In this document: positions 1 through 11,169 of the stretch, piece by piece
Position numbering within the stretch: position 1 is the stretch's first letter
Layout: each line of letters begins with the position of its first letter
The notes under the pieces: model-generated
The model's input: only the letters and a program-made list of their open reading frames with translations
The model's database searches: none
What the model was told of the DNA's origin: nothing
Position numbers and translations under genes: made by a program
NCBI GenBank assembly: GCA_036250225.1
Contig: JAPZLL010000065.1
Coordinates: forward strand, 1-64,000
DNA length: 64,000 nt
From: Cercophora sp. LCS_1
Lineage: Eukaryota; Ascomycota; Sordariomycetes; Sordariales; Lasiosphaeriaceae
Direction: 5' to 3'

Positions 1-1248
1 CACCCCCCTTGTCGCTTAGGAGGCCCGAGCGCCCCCATACAAAGACCCCCTGTCGAGCGATGAATTTCACTGAAATTCATCGCGGAATAGAGGTTAGGGA
101 AAATTTTATAGGACCATTGTGAGGAACTGTCCGGCTCTCTTTATACCCTTGCAATTGTAATCCCAAATGTGGGTGGGAGGGAGGAGAACCCAGATAAAGC
201 GATTGAAAGGCAGGCCGAAGTACTGGGAGATGAGCTTATAAGCGAACAGGCGCTGCAGCAAAACAGAGTTGAAGTGCTTGGGCATGATGCACTCATTTCG
301 GAGCTGCTCGGCATATTTGCGGTTGGCCTTGTCTTCCATGATATCATAGTACGTGCCAGGGTGTATGACACAGGCCACCAAGTGGTCTTTTTCCATCCAA
401 CTGCCCCCCTGCCTGACTGTTAGAAGTATTTAAGGGTCTAGTGTCCCGGGTCCCGGGCCCACTTGCGCTGGGTCCCGGGACCCCTCTGATTGGTTCCGCA
501 GGGCTTTGTGGGTCGTTGCACCTTGGGCCCAATGTTTGGTGTTCCGTAGTTGGCCTGTGCTCCCTCTTCGAGGTCATGACTTGGGTCGTGACAAGGGCTC
601 CTGCAGATCCACACAGTTCCACACAGGGCCAAAGGGGCCCAAGGGAGCTTTTCAACGTTGCTGGGCTGGGCTATATCCAATAAAAAAAGCTTTTAATATC
701 CGTTGGCTGCATCAAATTTGGAGCAGATTTGGTCAAAGAACTCTATTACAAAGTTTTCGATGAACTCAACGCCCTGTTTTCAACAGGTGGCCCAAGCTCC
801 CCCAATGAACTCTACTACAATTCTTCGGGGAATAAAGGATGGGTGAGCGCGCGGTCGATGCGAGGCAGCAAGCGCGAACAGCTCGCAATACTTCGTCAAG
901 GGCGGTGGTAAATGTCGCGTGTTCTGCCGGTGCAGGACCTAGTCTATGGCACAAGGGTCGGTGTGGCGGAACAACCGGCGTCTAAAAGGGCGCTCGGCGG
1001 ATTCAAGGCCGCTGAGGGCAGCGCGGGGCCGGAAAAGCGGATTGGAGGGAGGGGCAGAGGGGCAGATGGCATGAGAGGAATGGTGGCCATCCCAAATTGG
1101 AAGGCACAAGTCTTGGCAAGATGACAAATTCAACAAACTTGCCGGCACGCCCCAAGATAAATGCCGTTGGAACTTGTTTTCAAGATGGTAAATACGTTAG
1201 CTACCCTCACAATTTACCTCATACGTATCATCTCTAACCAAGTAAAGT
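1..1248. other. Leading region without a recognised gene
   Basis: No family was recognised here. The only open frame of note is the minus-strand one listed at 106-396. The rest has short overlapping frames on both strands with no conserved motif. Confidence 0.4.
106..396 (-). CDS. Hypothetical 96-aa ORF
   Basis: An ATG-started open frame of 96 codons with no recognised domain. The protein is rich in aromatic and basic residues and has no clear signal peptide or membrane segment. It could be a remnant of a larger gene or chance. No splice partner was found. Confidence 0.15.
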   Translation of the reverse strand: MEKDHLVACVIHPGTYYDIMEDKANRKYAEQLRNECIMPKHFNSVLLQRLFAYKLISQYFGLPFNRFIWVLLPPTHIWDYNCKGIKRAGQFLTMVL

Positions 1249-2321
1249 ATGGCATCCCTTCACCAACAGAAAATCCACTTTGTCAATGTGGTCATGTCTG
1301 AGCCAGTCGAGGGCTCAACTGGGTCAACTGGGTCAACTCGGGGTGCTGCAACTTTGGGGATTCGACAAACTCAACGACAGGCCCGCTCACATGCTGCACG
1401 TGAAGCACACGCCCGGACGAGGCGCCTCCGCATGGTCGAGCACCTAGGTCTAGGCCAGTCGCGAGAGCCTGTGTTGGGGGGAAGCGAGCAAACAAGCCAA
1501 AAGGTGCGAGTGTCTAGCCCTGTCAGCATCCTGCCGTCGAGTCGCAAAGACCCGTTCATGTCCTTCGCGAGGCCGTTAAACCCAATCGAGCATTTCCTCC
1601 TCGATTATTGTAAGTGCATACCTACCATACCATACCAGCATAATGCATCCACCCACACTGTAGTGGTTAATGGCTGACATCAAGGCTGCGGGCTCCAGAT
1701 GTGAGGACAATAGTCCCCGTTGGGTGTTCCTCCTTCGCAAATGAACCCAAAGCTGTCGTGTACTACAAGTACCGCATGGAGGCAGATTTGGTGCCATTAT
1801 CCCTGGCAGATCAAGGACTCCTCAGTGGCATTTTTCTTGCCGCCTGCCGGAGTCTTTCCTCGCAACACCCACAAAAGCAAATGTTTGACGAGCTGGCGCT
1901 TCGATACAAACTTGTGTGTCTCCGGGCACTGAGTGACAGTATCTCTGCCGACTCATCTTCCCTAAGCGATATGGCGATTGCAAGGGTGATACAGCTTGCC
2001 ACCGACGATGTGCGTTTGTCATCATGAGAAATCAATTCTTGCTTGCTTCTTGGAGCACTAACTCAACCCCTCTGATAGATCTTACTCGGAGACATAGCCA
2101 CGTCAAGGCGTCATGTTTTGGGCGGTGTCAAAATGGTGAAGCTGATGGGCGGGCGGCAAGCCCTTGGGCTAAATGGCCTTCTCGACTTTATTCTCCACAG
2201 ATTGATACACAATAAGGGTCTATTTGAGTTTGAGGAGGTTCTGTGTTGTGATCTTGAGATTTTTGACCAACCGCCAGCAGCCAAGGAAGTGGACGCAGTT
2301 CTGTCGAAATTACAACCCTAG
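1249..2321 (+). CDS. Fungal-specific transcription factor domain protein without zinc cluster
   Basis: Proposed exons are 1249-1609, 1699-2009 and 2079-2321, giving about 304 aa. The phases fit (introns of phase 1 and 0) and donors are GTAAGT and GTGCGT. After an Arg-rich N-terminus (about residues 40-65) comes the block typical of fungal-specific transcription factor domain proteins: RKDPFMSFARPL, then a run containing LSLADQGLLSGIFLAACRSL, then RRHVLGGVKMVKLMGG and a QALGL motif. No Zn2Cys6 motif (CX2CX6C) is visible at the N-terminus, so direct DNA binding is doubtful. The C-terminus is short for the family, so the gene may be truncated or have a further exon. The family assignment rests on remembered consensus. 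Confidence 0.65.
1312..1338 (+). repeat. 9-base tandem repeat, three units
   Basis: Three copies of a GGGTCAACT-like unit (first copy diverged) lie in frame in the transcription-factor-domain gene and encode Gly-Ser-Thr three times. Confidence 0.75.
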
Positions 2322-2531
2322 GTACCTAGGTAGCTCATATACTGCCGAAGGTACGTACTTGGGTTATCCACCTGGTGAGGGTCTTTTGGTTTCCTCTGAA
2401 ATCGACTGAAATACAATGCCAAGACTTGCAACTTCCCGTTTTGGGACACTTTTGGGGGTGTATTAAAAATCATGATGCTGTTACAAATCCTTCGCCAGAC
2501 GGGAATATCCGCCCTCTCCTCATTCTTCGAG

Positions 2532-2538
2532 TATAAAA
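2532..2538 (+). promoter_or_regulatory. TATA box of the reductase gene
   Basis: TATAAAA lies 113 bases upstream of the ATG at 2651, a usual distance for a fungal core promoter. The rest of 2322-2650 shows nothing else recognisable. Confidence 0.5.
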
Positions 2539-2650
2539 GGACAGAGATTCCTTCCTCAATCAGTATGACAGCTCTTTCCACAATTCAGTCATACTACCTC
2601 GTTGCAATTCCATACTCCCGGAACCCCTACATCCCATCATCAGCATCCTC

Positions 2651-3760
2651 ATGTCTGCCCCTAAGACCGTCATCCCCAAGGGCAGCTGGGTTCTCATTAC
2701 CGGGCTCACAGGCTATGTGGCCTCGCAGACTGCCAAACAGTTCCTCGAGCGTGGATATTATGTCCGTGGAACGGTCCGGGACATTGCCAAAGCATCTTCT
2801 CTCGTCGACGGCCACCTAACGTCATACAAAGACAGCGGGCATCTTGAGCTCGCTCTGGTCCCTGACCTAGGTGCCGACCACGCCTTCGATGAAGCTGTCA
2901 AGGGAGTGTCGGCCATCGTCCATGTAGCAACCATCGCCACGTTTGACCCGGACCCAAGCACGGTAATCCCCCAGACTATTGCCGGGATGACCTCGATTCT
3001 GCATGCAGCACGCAAGGAACCTTCGGTACGGCGATTCGTTTACACCAGTTCCATCGTCGCCGGAACAACCCTAACAGTGGGCAATACCACGCACGTTGGC
3101 CGAGATACCTGGAATGACGCAGCTGTCGAGGCCGCCTGGGCTCCTCCCCCGTATGAACCAAGCCGTGGATTCACCGTCTACCAGGCGAGCAAAGTTGTCG
3201 GCGAACGAGAGGTTTGGAAGTTTGCCGCCGAGAAAAACCCTCAGTTTACCGTCAATGTCGTCTGCCCCCAAACCATCATCGGCGAGTTGGTCGGCAGTCA
3301 TGCTCAATCCTTCACTGCCAATATAATACCGACCCTGTACAATAATGGCGACATTACCTCTGTTGTTCCTATACTTCCTGCTAGTAAGAGCCAATTCCCC
3401 CGCCACCCAAGATAGCTTTGCATGGAGCGATTTGCTCACCGAATTGCTTTAGTGTATGCCGTTGATGTGAAAGACGTGGCATTGTTACATATTGCGGCCA
3501 CTTTGGACCCCGATGTCAGTAATGCACGTCTCCAGGCATGGGGCCGGAACAGCACCTGGAACGACCTCCTCGGTGTTTTGCGCAAACTGTACCCGAATCG
3601 CGAGTTCGCAGAAGACCTTGCCGATCCGCCCCGACTCTCCATCACAACCGATGAGAGTGAACCAATTGCGCTGTTGAAGAAGTGGGCAAATCAGGATGGA
3701 TGGAGGCCGTTGGAGCTGACTGTGAAGGACAACGTGGACAGTGCCGTTTCGAGTGTTTAA
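2651..3760 (+). CDS. NAD(P)-dependent epimerase/dihydroflavonol-reductase-like (GRE2-type)
   Basis: Exons 2651-3383 and 3453-3760 (347 aa). The intron begins GTAAGAG, is phase 1 and joins in frame to MYAVDVKDVA. This is an extended short-chain dehydrogenase: a Rossmann glycine-rich motif TGLTGYVA at about residues 18-25, the catalytic pair in YQASK (Tyr177, Lys181), and the downstream VDVKDVALLHIAA block typical of the dihydroflavonol-4-reductase/GRE2 group. The family reduces carbonyls (aldehydes, methylglyoxal, flavanone-like substrates) with NADPH in the cytosol. The real substrate cannot be told from sequence. A TATA box lies 113 bases upstream of the start. Confidence 0.88.
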
Positions 3761-3873
3761 AGGTCCTACGTCTGCAATCCCGACCGCCGATAGTTCTCTA
3801 GGTAGTAAGATACAATGCGATATAGTTCAACGCATCCTTCCTCTTTGATGACATTGAGACAAGACAGACCCTT

Positions 3874-4476
3874 TTAACGAGCAAGACCTGTACCCACATC
3901 TCTCGACGTTTCTTTCCCCATTACGATAAGCTGCTTTATAAACGACTTCAAATCTTGTGACCCTCCACCCTGGGAAATTCTGTGTCTGGCATTGTGAAAG
4001 CGCATCGATGTGCGAGCTACATTCGCTCGCATGTTCAGCCGCAATGTAGCCCGAGCTTGCGTACAGGGCGCAGGGAGGACAGGGAAGCTTATTAAACTAG
4101 ATGTAGGTGTCTCGTACGTAAGCACTAATAGTTTGATGGTTGTTTTAATACCTTGCTCCTTTGTTGCTTTCCAGAACTTGCTGATCATGTTGGCTGTCCC
4201 TGATGTATCTTGCTGGGTGTTAACAACTAAGAGAATTTTCCCCATGTTGCCCAACACGGCAACGAATAGTCTCATCCAATCCTTTGCCGTCGTTGATGTT
4301 TGGAAATGGTTATCGTTGAGGCCCCATCCGGGCGTTTCCTGGCCATGTTGATCGATTGTCTGTTTGACAAGGGATCGGAGGATGTTAATAAGAGCGGCAT
4401 TTATTGAGTCATCTATGATATCAGGAGTATTGCTGGCCAGATGCCACATTTGTGTCGCTTGGTGTCTAGATTGCAT
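3874..4476 (-). pseudogene. Possible NACHT/STAND fragment (200-aa ORF)
   Basis: This ATG-started ORF lies just downstream of the broken HET gene on the same strand. It has a segment reading INILRSLVKQTIDQ, then KILLVVNTQQD, then TIKLLVLTYET. These recall the part of fungal NACHT proteins from the recruitment helix to Walker B and the following strand (usually V/I-D-A-L-D-E), but the Walker B acidic residues are not conserved and no Walker A precedes it. I read it as a remnant or a very diverged relative. It may equally be an unrelated hypothetical gene. Confidence 0.25.
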
Positions 4477-4514
4477 TGTTTACATGTCCGCGCTCCCCAA
4501 TAGCGAGACGGAGA

Positions 4515-6333
4515 TCAGTGAATGTGGAAACGTTCCACCTCCCTCCGCCGAACTACCTCGAGCAATTTTTCGTCTGCCGGAAGATTCCTCATCAGTTCCC
4601 CTATGGCGGCAACCCCGACCATCCTTACGTATTTTAACTCGCCGTCTGCAGCGCCTGTGAACTCGGATCTCAGGATGAGGGCGACCGTAAGGTTCGGTGT
4701 TATAGCAAGAATGTCTCCGCCCTGAACATCCCTTCCCCGTTGTTGAAACCCCAGGACACCAAGATGGCCCGCAAGAAACAGCTCTCCCTGCAAGTTCTTT
4801 GGCTCCGTCTGCACATTGAACGCCTATCCAGTTGTTGTGTCTGTCCACTTCCAGTGGTCCGTCTTCTAGAAGACCCGCAAGGAGACCTTCGAAGGCGGCG
4901 GTTAAGTCGGCCGGTGAGCGAGGTGTATCAGCCGGATCTCGAAACAGAAGACGAGCAATGCCCCCTGCAGCCACGCCCGGGATGCGTTCTCGCGAAGCAG
5001 CACACGGCTCCGGCCGAGAGACACCGATTAGGCCACTGATCTGCCTCAGAACGTCCAGTTGATCATCTACAAGCGTCGCGACCTTCTGAATTGGGCCCAG
5101 ATCCCAGGCGGGAATAGTCAAGGTTCTAAAGTCGTCGCTAATAGCCGGGCGTATAAAACCACCTCACCTTGCGTGCCGGTAAACCGTGATGTATACATTC
5201 CTGGTGGAAGCCGAGGTGCTGAACCAAAGTCTAGTAGCCACGATGGATAACAGCCCTCATCCATGGTGACTAGCTCGAGAAAGCCAAAACCCAGCAACGT
5301 GTGCTCGTGGTTCGCCAAATACGCCATTGTCTTCAAGTACACCCTTTCAACTGATTTTGGATAGTCTAGGGGGAGGGGGGGCCAGAAGATGTTGGGCCTC
5401 AGGAGAAACAACACCGTAAAGCGCGTAAACCTTGTCACGGGGATCAGAGCTCAAACGTTTCCTGGTGTTCAACTGGAAGTTGCTTAGACCAGCGTCCAAC
5501 GGACCGAATTTTCTAATGAATCGGAGAGATAAATCGAGAATTCCTCCATTCTCCTCGGACCTTTGCTTCAATGTAGCAAGGTGCAGGTTTCTCTCTGTGC
5601 CAACTCATTTTGTCCAGTCCACGCGGGAGGTCGCCCTCAGCGGTTTCAACATCAGAGGAACTTGCACTTTGGCAACATTAGCCGCCTGAAACTTGAGTGA
5701 TCCGCATCTACAGACTGGTTCGTCCTGCGGGAGATAGTACTCTTGAAAGGTCCAAATGCGGGACCAGTATGGAAGAGTGGAAATATACCGGTACCCGTCC
5801 CCGGTTCGAAGCAGTGCAAAATCATATTCGTCTCGTGCCCTGGTTGAGAACTTGGACACAAATCCAAGCTTTATCCAGCTGAAAGACGCAGATGTGGGTC
5901 GTTTTTGGACGTAAGGTTGGACGTAAGAGATTGTCGCTTTTATTGCGGGGATAGACGGGCCTAGCGAGGCCACGACTTGAGTCGCATCGCTGCATATCCG
6001 ACCCATCAGTGGGACTTGACAGTTTTCCTCGGCCACATCCTCTTAGTTAATACAAATCGCGTCGACCCAGAGTGTGTGTATCCTCGGCCGGTAGCGGAGC
6101 TCGCGCAGACCCATCTCGAGATTGGTTGTCGCTTGAAACTTGTCGCCATCGACTGCTATGCTTCGTGTGACTGTTGGGTCGCCCCAGACGTAAGAAAGTG
6201 CCTCGAACTTTGGCTTGTCGTTCAGTGCGGCAACTCGAAGTGTGCATCGAATCGGTGTGTCCTTTCTACCAGGCAGCAGCTCCAGCAACCGAAATTCGGC
6301 AACACCGGGGTTGAGAGCGGTGTACCGCACCAT
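4515..6333 (-). pseudogene. Heterokaryon incompatibility (HET) domain gene, broken
   Basis: Reading from an ATG at 6333, the HET hallmarks appear in order: ALSYVWGD, the VDG...NLEMGLRELR segment, LWVDAICIN, NCQVPLMGRI, YWSRIWTFQEYY, DPRDKVYALYGVV, DYPKSVERVY, the LTIPAWDLGPIQKV region, and a C-terminal GGDILAI...VRMVGVA block. They are not one frame. A TAA at 6043-6045 stands where the family has Gln after AICIN. A TGA follows at 5605-5607 in the same frame. The frame then shifts in a G-run near 5369-5381, again near 5138-5150, and again near 4810-4830. HET proteins trigger incompatibility cell death after fusion of unlike hyphae; this copy cannot make a full product unless the assembly is wrong. 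Confidence 0.85.
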
Positions 6334-7476
6334 CCTAACTAGGCAGGCAGTGAAACCAGGGAAGACGCAGGCCACGAGGCGAAACAGGCGGGTAACAGGA
6401 AGAGGAATGGTTGGGCGCAAATTTCGAGGTTATCCGGGGTAGGCTGTAGGAGGAGAGGAGGCTGAGAGAGCCATCAGGCTAGATGGAAGTTGAGAGCTCC
6501 TGTTCAGGGCGTTGAGGCCTCCAATACCCATGGCGTGACTATCAGGCAAGACCTGGTTGGTGATGAAGCACTTGCAGTGGCAGCATCCATTCTCGATGCA
6601 GTTACGGCCGCGATGGCGACGGCCCATCTCTCGGTGATCTCGCTGGCCAAAGTGCATGCGCAATGGCGGCTGTTTGGCTGTGACCACAGCAGTCCACCGC
6701 CACCTTCGCGATTCTGCCGTTCGTGATCTAACCGCAACAAGATCTTAGCGGAGGCGATCTGGGAGCGGAAATCGTCGTCATACGGAGTACGCCCGCCGTT
6801 CTTCTCTAGCGGCTTCATCACCCACCTCTGGACTCTGAGGCAGCTGCGCCCAAGTTTAGTGTGTCCTGTAGGTATCAGCCTATCGAAAGAACAAACTACA
6901 GGGGGGGCGGGGCTGAAGTATGATTGGCGATGCCGAAGATGCGATGCACATCAAAAACGCCAAGATAGAGCTAATGCTGCGGCATCCGGTGAGGAGAGCG
7001 GTAAGGTGAGGGCGAAGAGCGCCATCAGAGGTAGCTGAGGAAGAAGACTTTGAGCAGCCCCCCCGCGAGCTCTGAAAATTCTTCAAGCAAACAGGTGAGG
7101 TGGAAAGCTTCGCCACCAACAATGCGGCTCACTTGGGAGGGGCACTACATTTATTTGATGTTTCCTGCGGCCTCATTGGTTGGCGTACCCTATTCTTATT
7201 GGGAGGGGCACTCCCACAGGTGCAGAAGGAGACGATCAGGACGTTTCGACGCGTCAATGATGAAGTGGGAGACGCTATCGAGCAAGCCTTGACAAGACTC
7301 CGTGATGGCGGCGACGCAGGGATTTGAGCACGAGAGAGCGCCGGTCGTGGGAAAGGGCACGTCTTGTGCAAAGGATGCCGAGTCCTGAGCAAGGGCATCC
7401 CATGTCCACATAGCAAGTAAGTGAGAGCTTGTAACGCTACCATCGCGACCAAGTCATTTTCATCATTAGGAACGTT
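6334..7476. other. Intergenic, nothing recognised
   Basis: Both strands have short frames. A plus-strand stretch at about 7100-7324 (75 codons with a hydrophobic GLIGWRTLFLLGG segment) looks mildly protein-like, but there is no family match, so it is not called. Confidence 0.3.
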
Positions 7477-9234
7477 TTATACAGACAACAGCCCATACCG
7501 AATCAGACTCATGAGCGCACTTGTGATGATGGTGATGGGCGGACTCAGCTGATACCATCGTCCAAACACATAATTGGCAGCCGCAACAACAAGCCACCAC
7601 GGTTCATCACCGAGACTTCGTCCTGTTCATCAAGCGTCAACCACATGCCATCAGAGCGAGAGTGTCATGTCATGAGGGCATACCTTGCTGCGCCGTCTCA
7701 TTGAGAAACCCAACCTGCCAAATCCGATAGACAGCCGTGTAGATTAGCCCAGTCGCACCCGCGTTGATTCCGCGGAGCATTGCCTTGACAGCAGGGCGAC
7801 TTCTAAGTGTGCTCCATATTCCCATCGTCCCATGCACGAGAATCATCCCTGGCGCAAATATACCGACCCATGCTATAATGGCACCCAAGAGAGGGCTGCG
7901 GTCCACATTCGCAGCCGTCAAGCTTCCGAGAAACACAGCAATGTTGAAGTTTGGACCAGGAAAGGCCTGAATGATGGCGAGACCGATGAGAAAGTCGCGT
8001 TGAGAAACCCACCCTTCTGCGACGACATACTCGCGAAGAAGAGGGATCACAACGGGCCCTCCTCCAAAGATAATGGTGCCGGCAAGAAACATGTTTGCAA
8101 AGAGGGCATACAACCGCGGGAGTGGGGGTGGGAGGGCGACGCGGACAATCATCACGACAAGAAGAGCCCCGATGAACGAGCTGATTGTCATGATGCCTGT
8201 CCGGAGTGAGATGTTAAACCGGAGTACCCGCGGGATGACTCGACCCTCCTCGGCGTCCGACTGCGAATGAGTTGATATAGACCCGGAGCTTGCCCCGAGT
8301 TGAGAATCCCGCTGGTCAACAGCGCCATACCCGTGAACGACGCTGGACCCAAGTCTTGGAGACTCATGCGCTGTCCTGGCGGGTCCTGGGGTGTCATCAG
8401 CAAGTTTCCTCCATCGACCAAGGTCCCAGAGTCGCAAGAAGCTTTGCGGAGGGCCAAGATCATAAGCAAGAGTGCTGAGTCCCGACAACGCCATCAAGGC
8501 AGGGAAAAACCAAATGGCCTTGTAGAGCATTCCCGCCGACGCTGTAGAAAAGACAATGAGACGTGTCACATCATCTGTAACAGCCTTTCCTGACAGCTCG
8601 GTCGTCGCAAGCGCTATAACGCCCACAACCCCAGCGTTGAGACCCGACAGGAAAGCGTACGCCGCTCCGGGAAGTGTACTGTCGAGATTGGCGACAACGA
8701 GTGAAAGCATGAACATAGCAGTTGCGGCGGGTAGACTGCGTCCCTTGTCAACGGTGCTGAGTCCCTGACCGAGTCAAACAGGAGCGATGGTAAACGTCCT
8801 TACGTCCAGAAAAAAAAGGATGCAATGGCGTGCGCTGTTCCGTGGTGGGCGAGGTTGATGCAATACAGCATCTTTGTGCTTGCAGGACCAGAGAGAGCCT
8901 GTGACACGCTGAACAGTTCTTGAAACTTGAACAAGCGCCAGGTCAGTCACCGAGAAAGGGAGTTTCGGACAGAGAAATCCACGAACAAATTGTTCATCAA
9001 CCCACTCTTTACGAACAACAAACCTGTCATGAAACTGATCTGCATCAGAACCTTGAGATTTCAGGACATCTCCTGCACGGAGCCTAGACTCACAATCTTG
9101 AAGTGAACAGGCGGTCCACCAAATGCAGTGAACCCCAAATCCCAGTTTACTGCAATGAACGACCGCCAGCTTTCGAGTGTCATTTTGGCGTTTGCTCTAA
9201 TAGGCAGTCTCCCACAACCTGGCGTCGTCTCCAT
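7477..9234 (-). CDS. Chromate ion transporter (CHR family)
   Basis: Five exons: 9234-9094, 9034-8987, 8925-8804, 8735-7684 and 7622-7477 (about 502 aa). All phases agree. The protein is a duplicated CHR transporter: the first half has AFGGPPVHF, WVDEQ, QELFSVSQALSGPAST and LSGLNAG; the second half has FGGGPVVIPLL, WVSQRDFLIGLAIIQAFPGP and a matching helix set. About ten membrane segments are visible, with a long acidic/Ser-rich loop between the halves. The family moves chromate (taken for sulfate) out of the cytosol in bacteria; the fungal role is less sure. A second in-frame ATG at 9183 would shorten the N-terminus by 17 residues. The third intron's donor follows a run of eight A on the plus strand. 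Confidence 0.9.
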
Positions 9235-9767
9235 CCCAATGCTCACGTCGGATTTTCCGTCCTTTTTATTCCCTCAGCTGCGTCTCCTGTCACCCCCGCG
9301 ACCCCGCTCAATGTGAGACATCCATTGCCGCATAGGGAAGGATTCCTATGTTTCCCCCACGAAAACCCAAAGGCGGCCAGTGCCCCTCACACGTGCTGAA
9401 CATTGTCGCTTAAACTGTCGTCATCGGTCGTCGGGATTATGCAAAAGGAGACCTTGCCTCTGTCCACCTTCACTACCCCGCCGATGCCAGCCGTGAAGGC
9501 GTTTAGGGTCCTGCTTGGCTCTCGTAGCTCAGACTTGAACTCCTGCGCCTGGTCCAAAGTTGGGTTTGACAACAACCTCATAACGCAACAACGTGGTAAA
9601 GGCTCTCATCCTTCGGCAGCACACACGGCAGAGTCTGTGTGCCTCCTAGGATGGGAATCAATTGAATACCCATATCCAGTCCATGGACATACATGGCGAG
9701 TCAGGCTCGCAGACCACCTAGATGTCTACATACACGAATATCTTCGAACGCATGAGGAACGATACCC
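9235..9767. other. Intergenic between the chromate transporter and the small membrane protein
   Basis: A long plus-strand open frame crosses this region and the next gene, but it has no recognisable motif and looks like antisense chance. No RNA gene or repeat was seen. Confidence 0.3.
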
Positions 9768-10022
9768 TCAGGCATTCGTCGAAGTCTTTTGTTTCCAAAG
9801 ACCAGTGATCATTTCGCTCACACCTTTCGGCTCGTGGCGGACTTTGTCGAGTTGGGACGGCCGTCCAATCTCTTGCAACACCCTCATGTGCTCCGTCCTC
9901 AGTTTCTCAAAGTCGTCGTCAAGCTGCTTGTGCCAGGGATACAGGACAAAGACTTGGAATGCCAGGGCCGACGACGCGACGGCAAAGTTGGTGAGGGAGA
10001 CAACCCTAGTAATGAATACCAT
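9768..10022 (-). CDS. Small single-pass membrane protein, probably mitochondrial
   Basis: An 84-aa ORF with a true ATG. Residues about 5-28 form one hydrophobic helix (TNFAVASSALAFQVFVLY) after a short basic/hydrophobic start. A charged amphipathic, coiled-coil-like stretch (QLDDDFEKLRTEHMRVLQEIGRP) follows, and then a basic tail. This layout is usual for small inner-mitochondrial-membrane proteins of fungi. I do not recognise a named family. The opposite strand also has an open frame here, but only this one shows a sensible protein layout. Confidence 0.5.
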   Translation of the reverse strand: MVFITRVVSLTNFAVASSALAFQVFVLYPWHKQLDDDFEKLRTEHMRVLQEIGRPSQLDKVRHEPKGVSEMITGLWKQKTSTNA

Positions 10023-11169
10023 GATGTATCCCGGGAGTGAGATCGGAGTGGTCGTATGGTTGACAAAGATTTGACCTGAGCGTCTGTCAGCACGTAAGCT
10101 GGGTCGGCGCCGAGCAACTGTACCCTCTCGGAAAGACCTTTCAGAGGATGCTGGTCAAGAAAACAGACTCGTATCAATAGTCGGTGGAATTGCGGTGTCG
10201 TTGGCACAATCAATGCCTTCTCGGGTTCACTTCATGCTTGAAATTGACTGGAGTTGATGTGGTCAACCGGCGAGGACACGACAGCGCGAGCGAATGGACG
10301 ATGTCCGCGAGGATTGAGTGGTTGCGACCAAGGTCAAGGGGCAGCAAAACACGGCGCCTATATACGCCCTGCCATCCCCACTTAATGTCAGAAGACAAGC
10401 CGAGTTCGCCCGCCGATGTGGGTCACAGCCCTGGACTAACCAATGCGACTGTCTCAACCCTCGGCCCATCACTCGTTTCGAGTCCAGGCATGATCACGCG
10501 ACAGTCACAATGGATCTCGGGGGCGAAAACTTTCGTGGCAATTCGCCCACCTTCTCGTTTCAAGAGTCCGCGCCACGGAGATCCCCGGCGCCGAACCCGC
10601 CACCCGAAACCACGTGGCAGGTTGCGGCCAACCCCGGCCGGCTCTCCGCCGTCAAGGACCCCACTTCGGGCCGTCCTGGCGCTGGCTACATATTGACACA
10701 TTAACATTCTATTCTGTTCAAGGCGGTCTTTTCGGGCAACGCATCCGCCTCATGATGCTTTCCCGGGATACGACGAGACTTTAGGTCTACAAAGACATCC
10801 GGCTGCCTCACCCAAAAACCAATGTTTATCTGCTTGCATTGTATGACACAAATGAACAGGGACGATTGTGGGCAACGAGGGCAACAACAAGACGCGGCGG
10901 TGAACTGGAATTACCACGCGCCGACACCTCCCGGCATGCAGCACCTCGCTGGAACTCCGGCAATTCTCGATGCCCTTCGAAAAGGGGCAAGCGCGGGTAA
11001 TGGACCCCGGTCACCCGCACCCGCAGTGTCGCATGGTGGAAATTGGGCATAAACCAGCATTCGCCCTCATCACGTGTGGGGCTGAACGGAGTTGACCACA
11101 ACGACAACGCAACACGCGGATCCGTGCCATGCATTTGCCCAAGCTTCAAATCATCGACAGAGTCCCGGC
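10023..11169. other. Intergenic upstream of the first STAND gene
   Basis: GC-rich, with short overlapping frames on both strands. No motif, RNA gene or repeat was recognised. Confidence 0.3.

Noticed and set aside
9403..10074. A 223-codon plus-strand frame
   Set aside because: It overlaps the minus-strand small membrane protein, which has the better protein layout, and it shows no recognisable motif.
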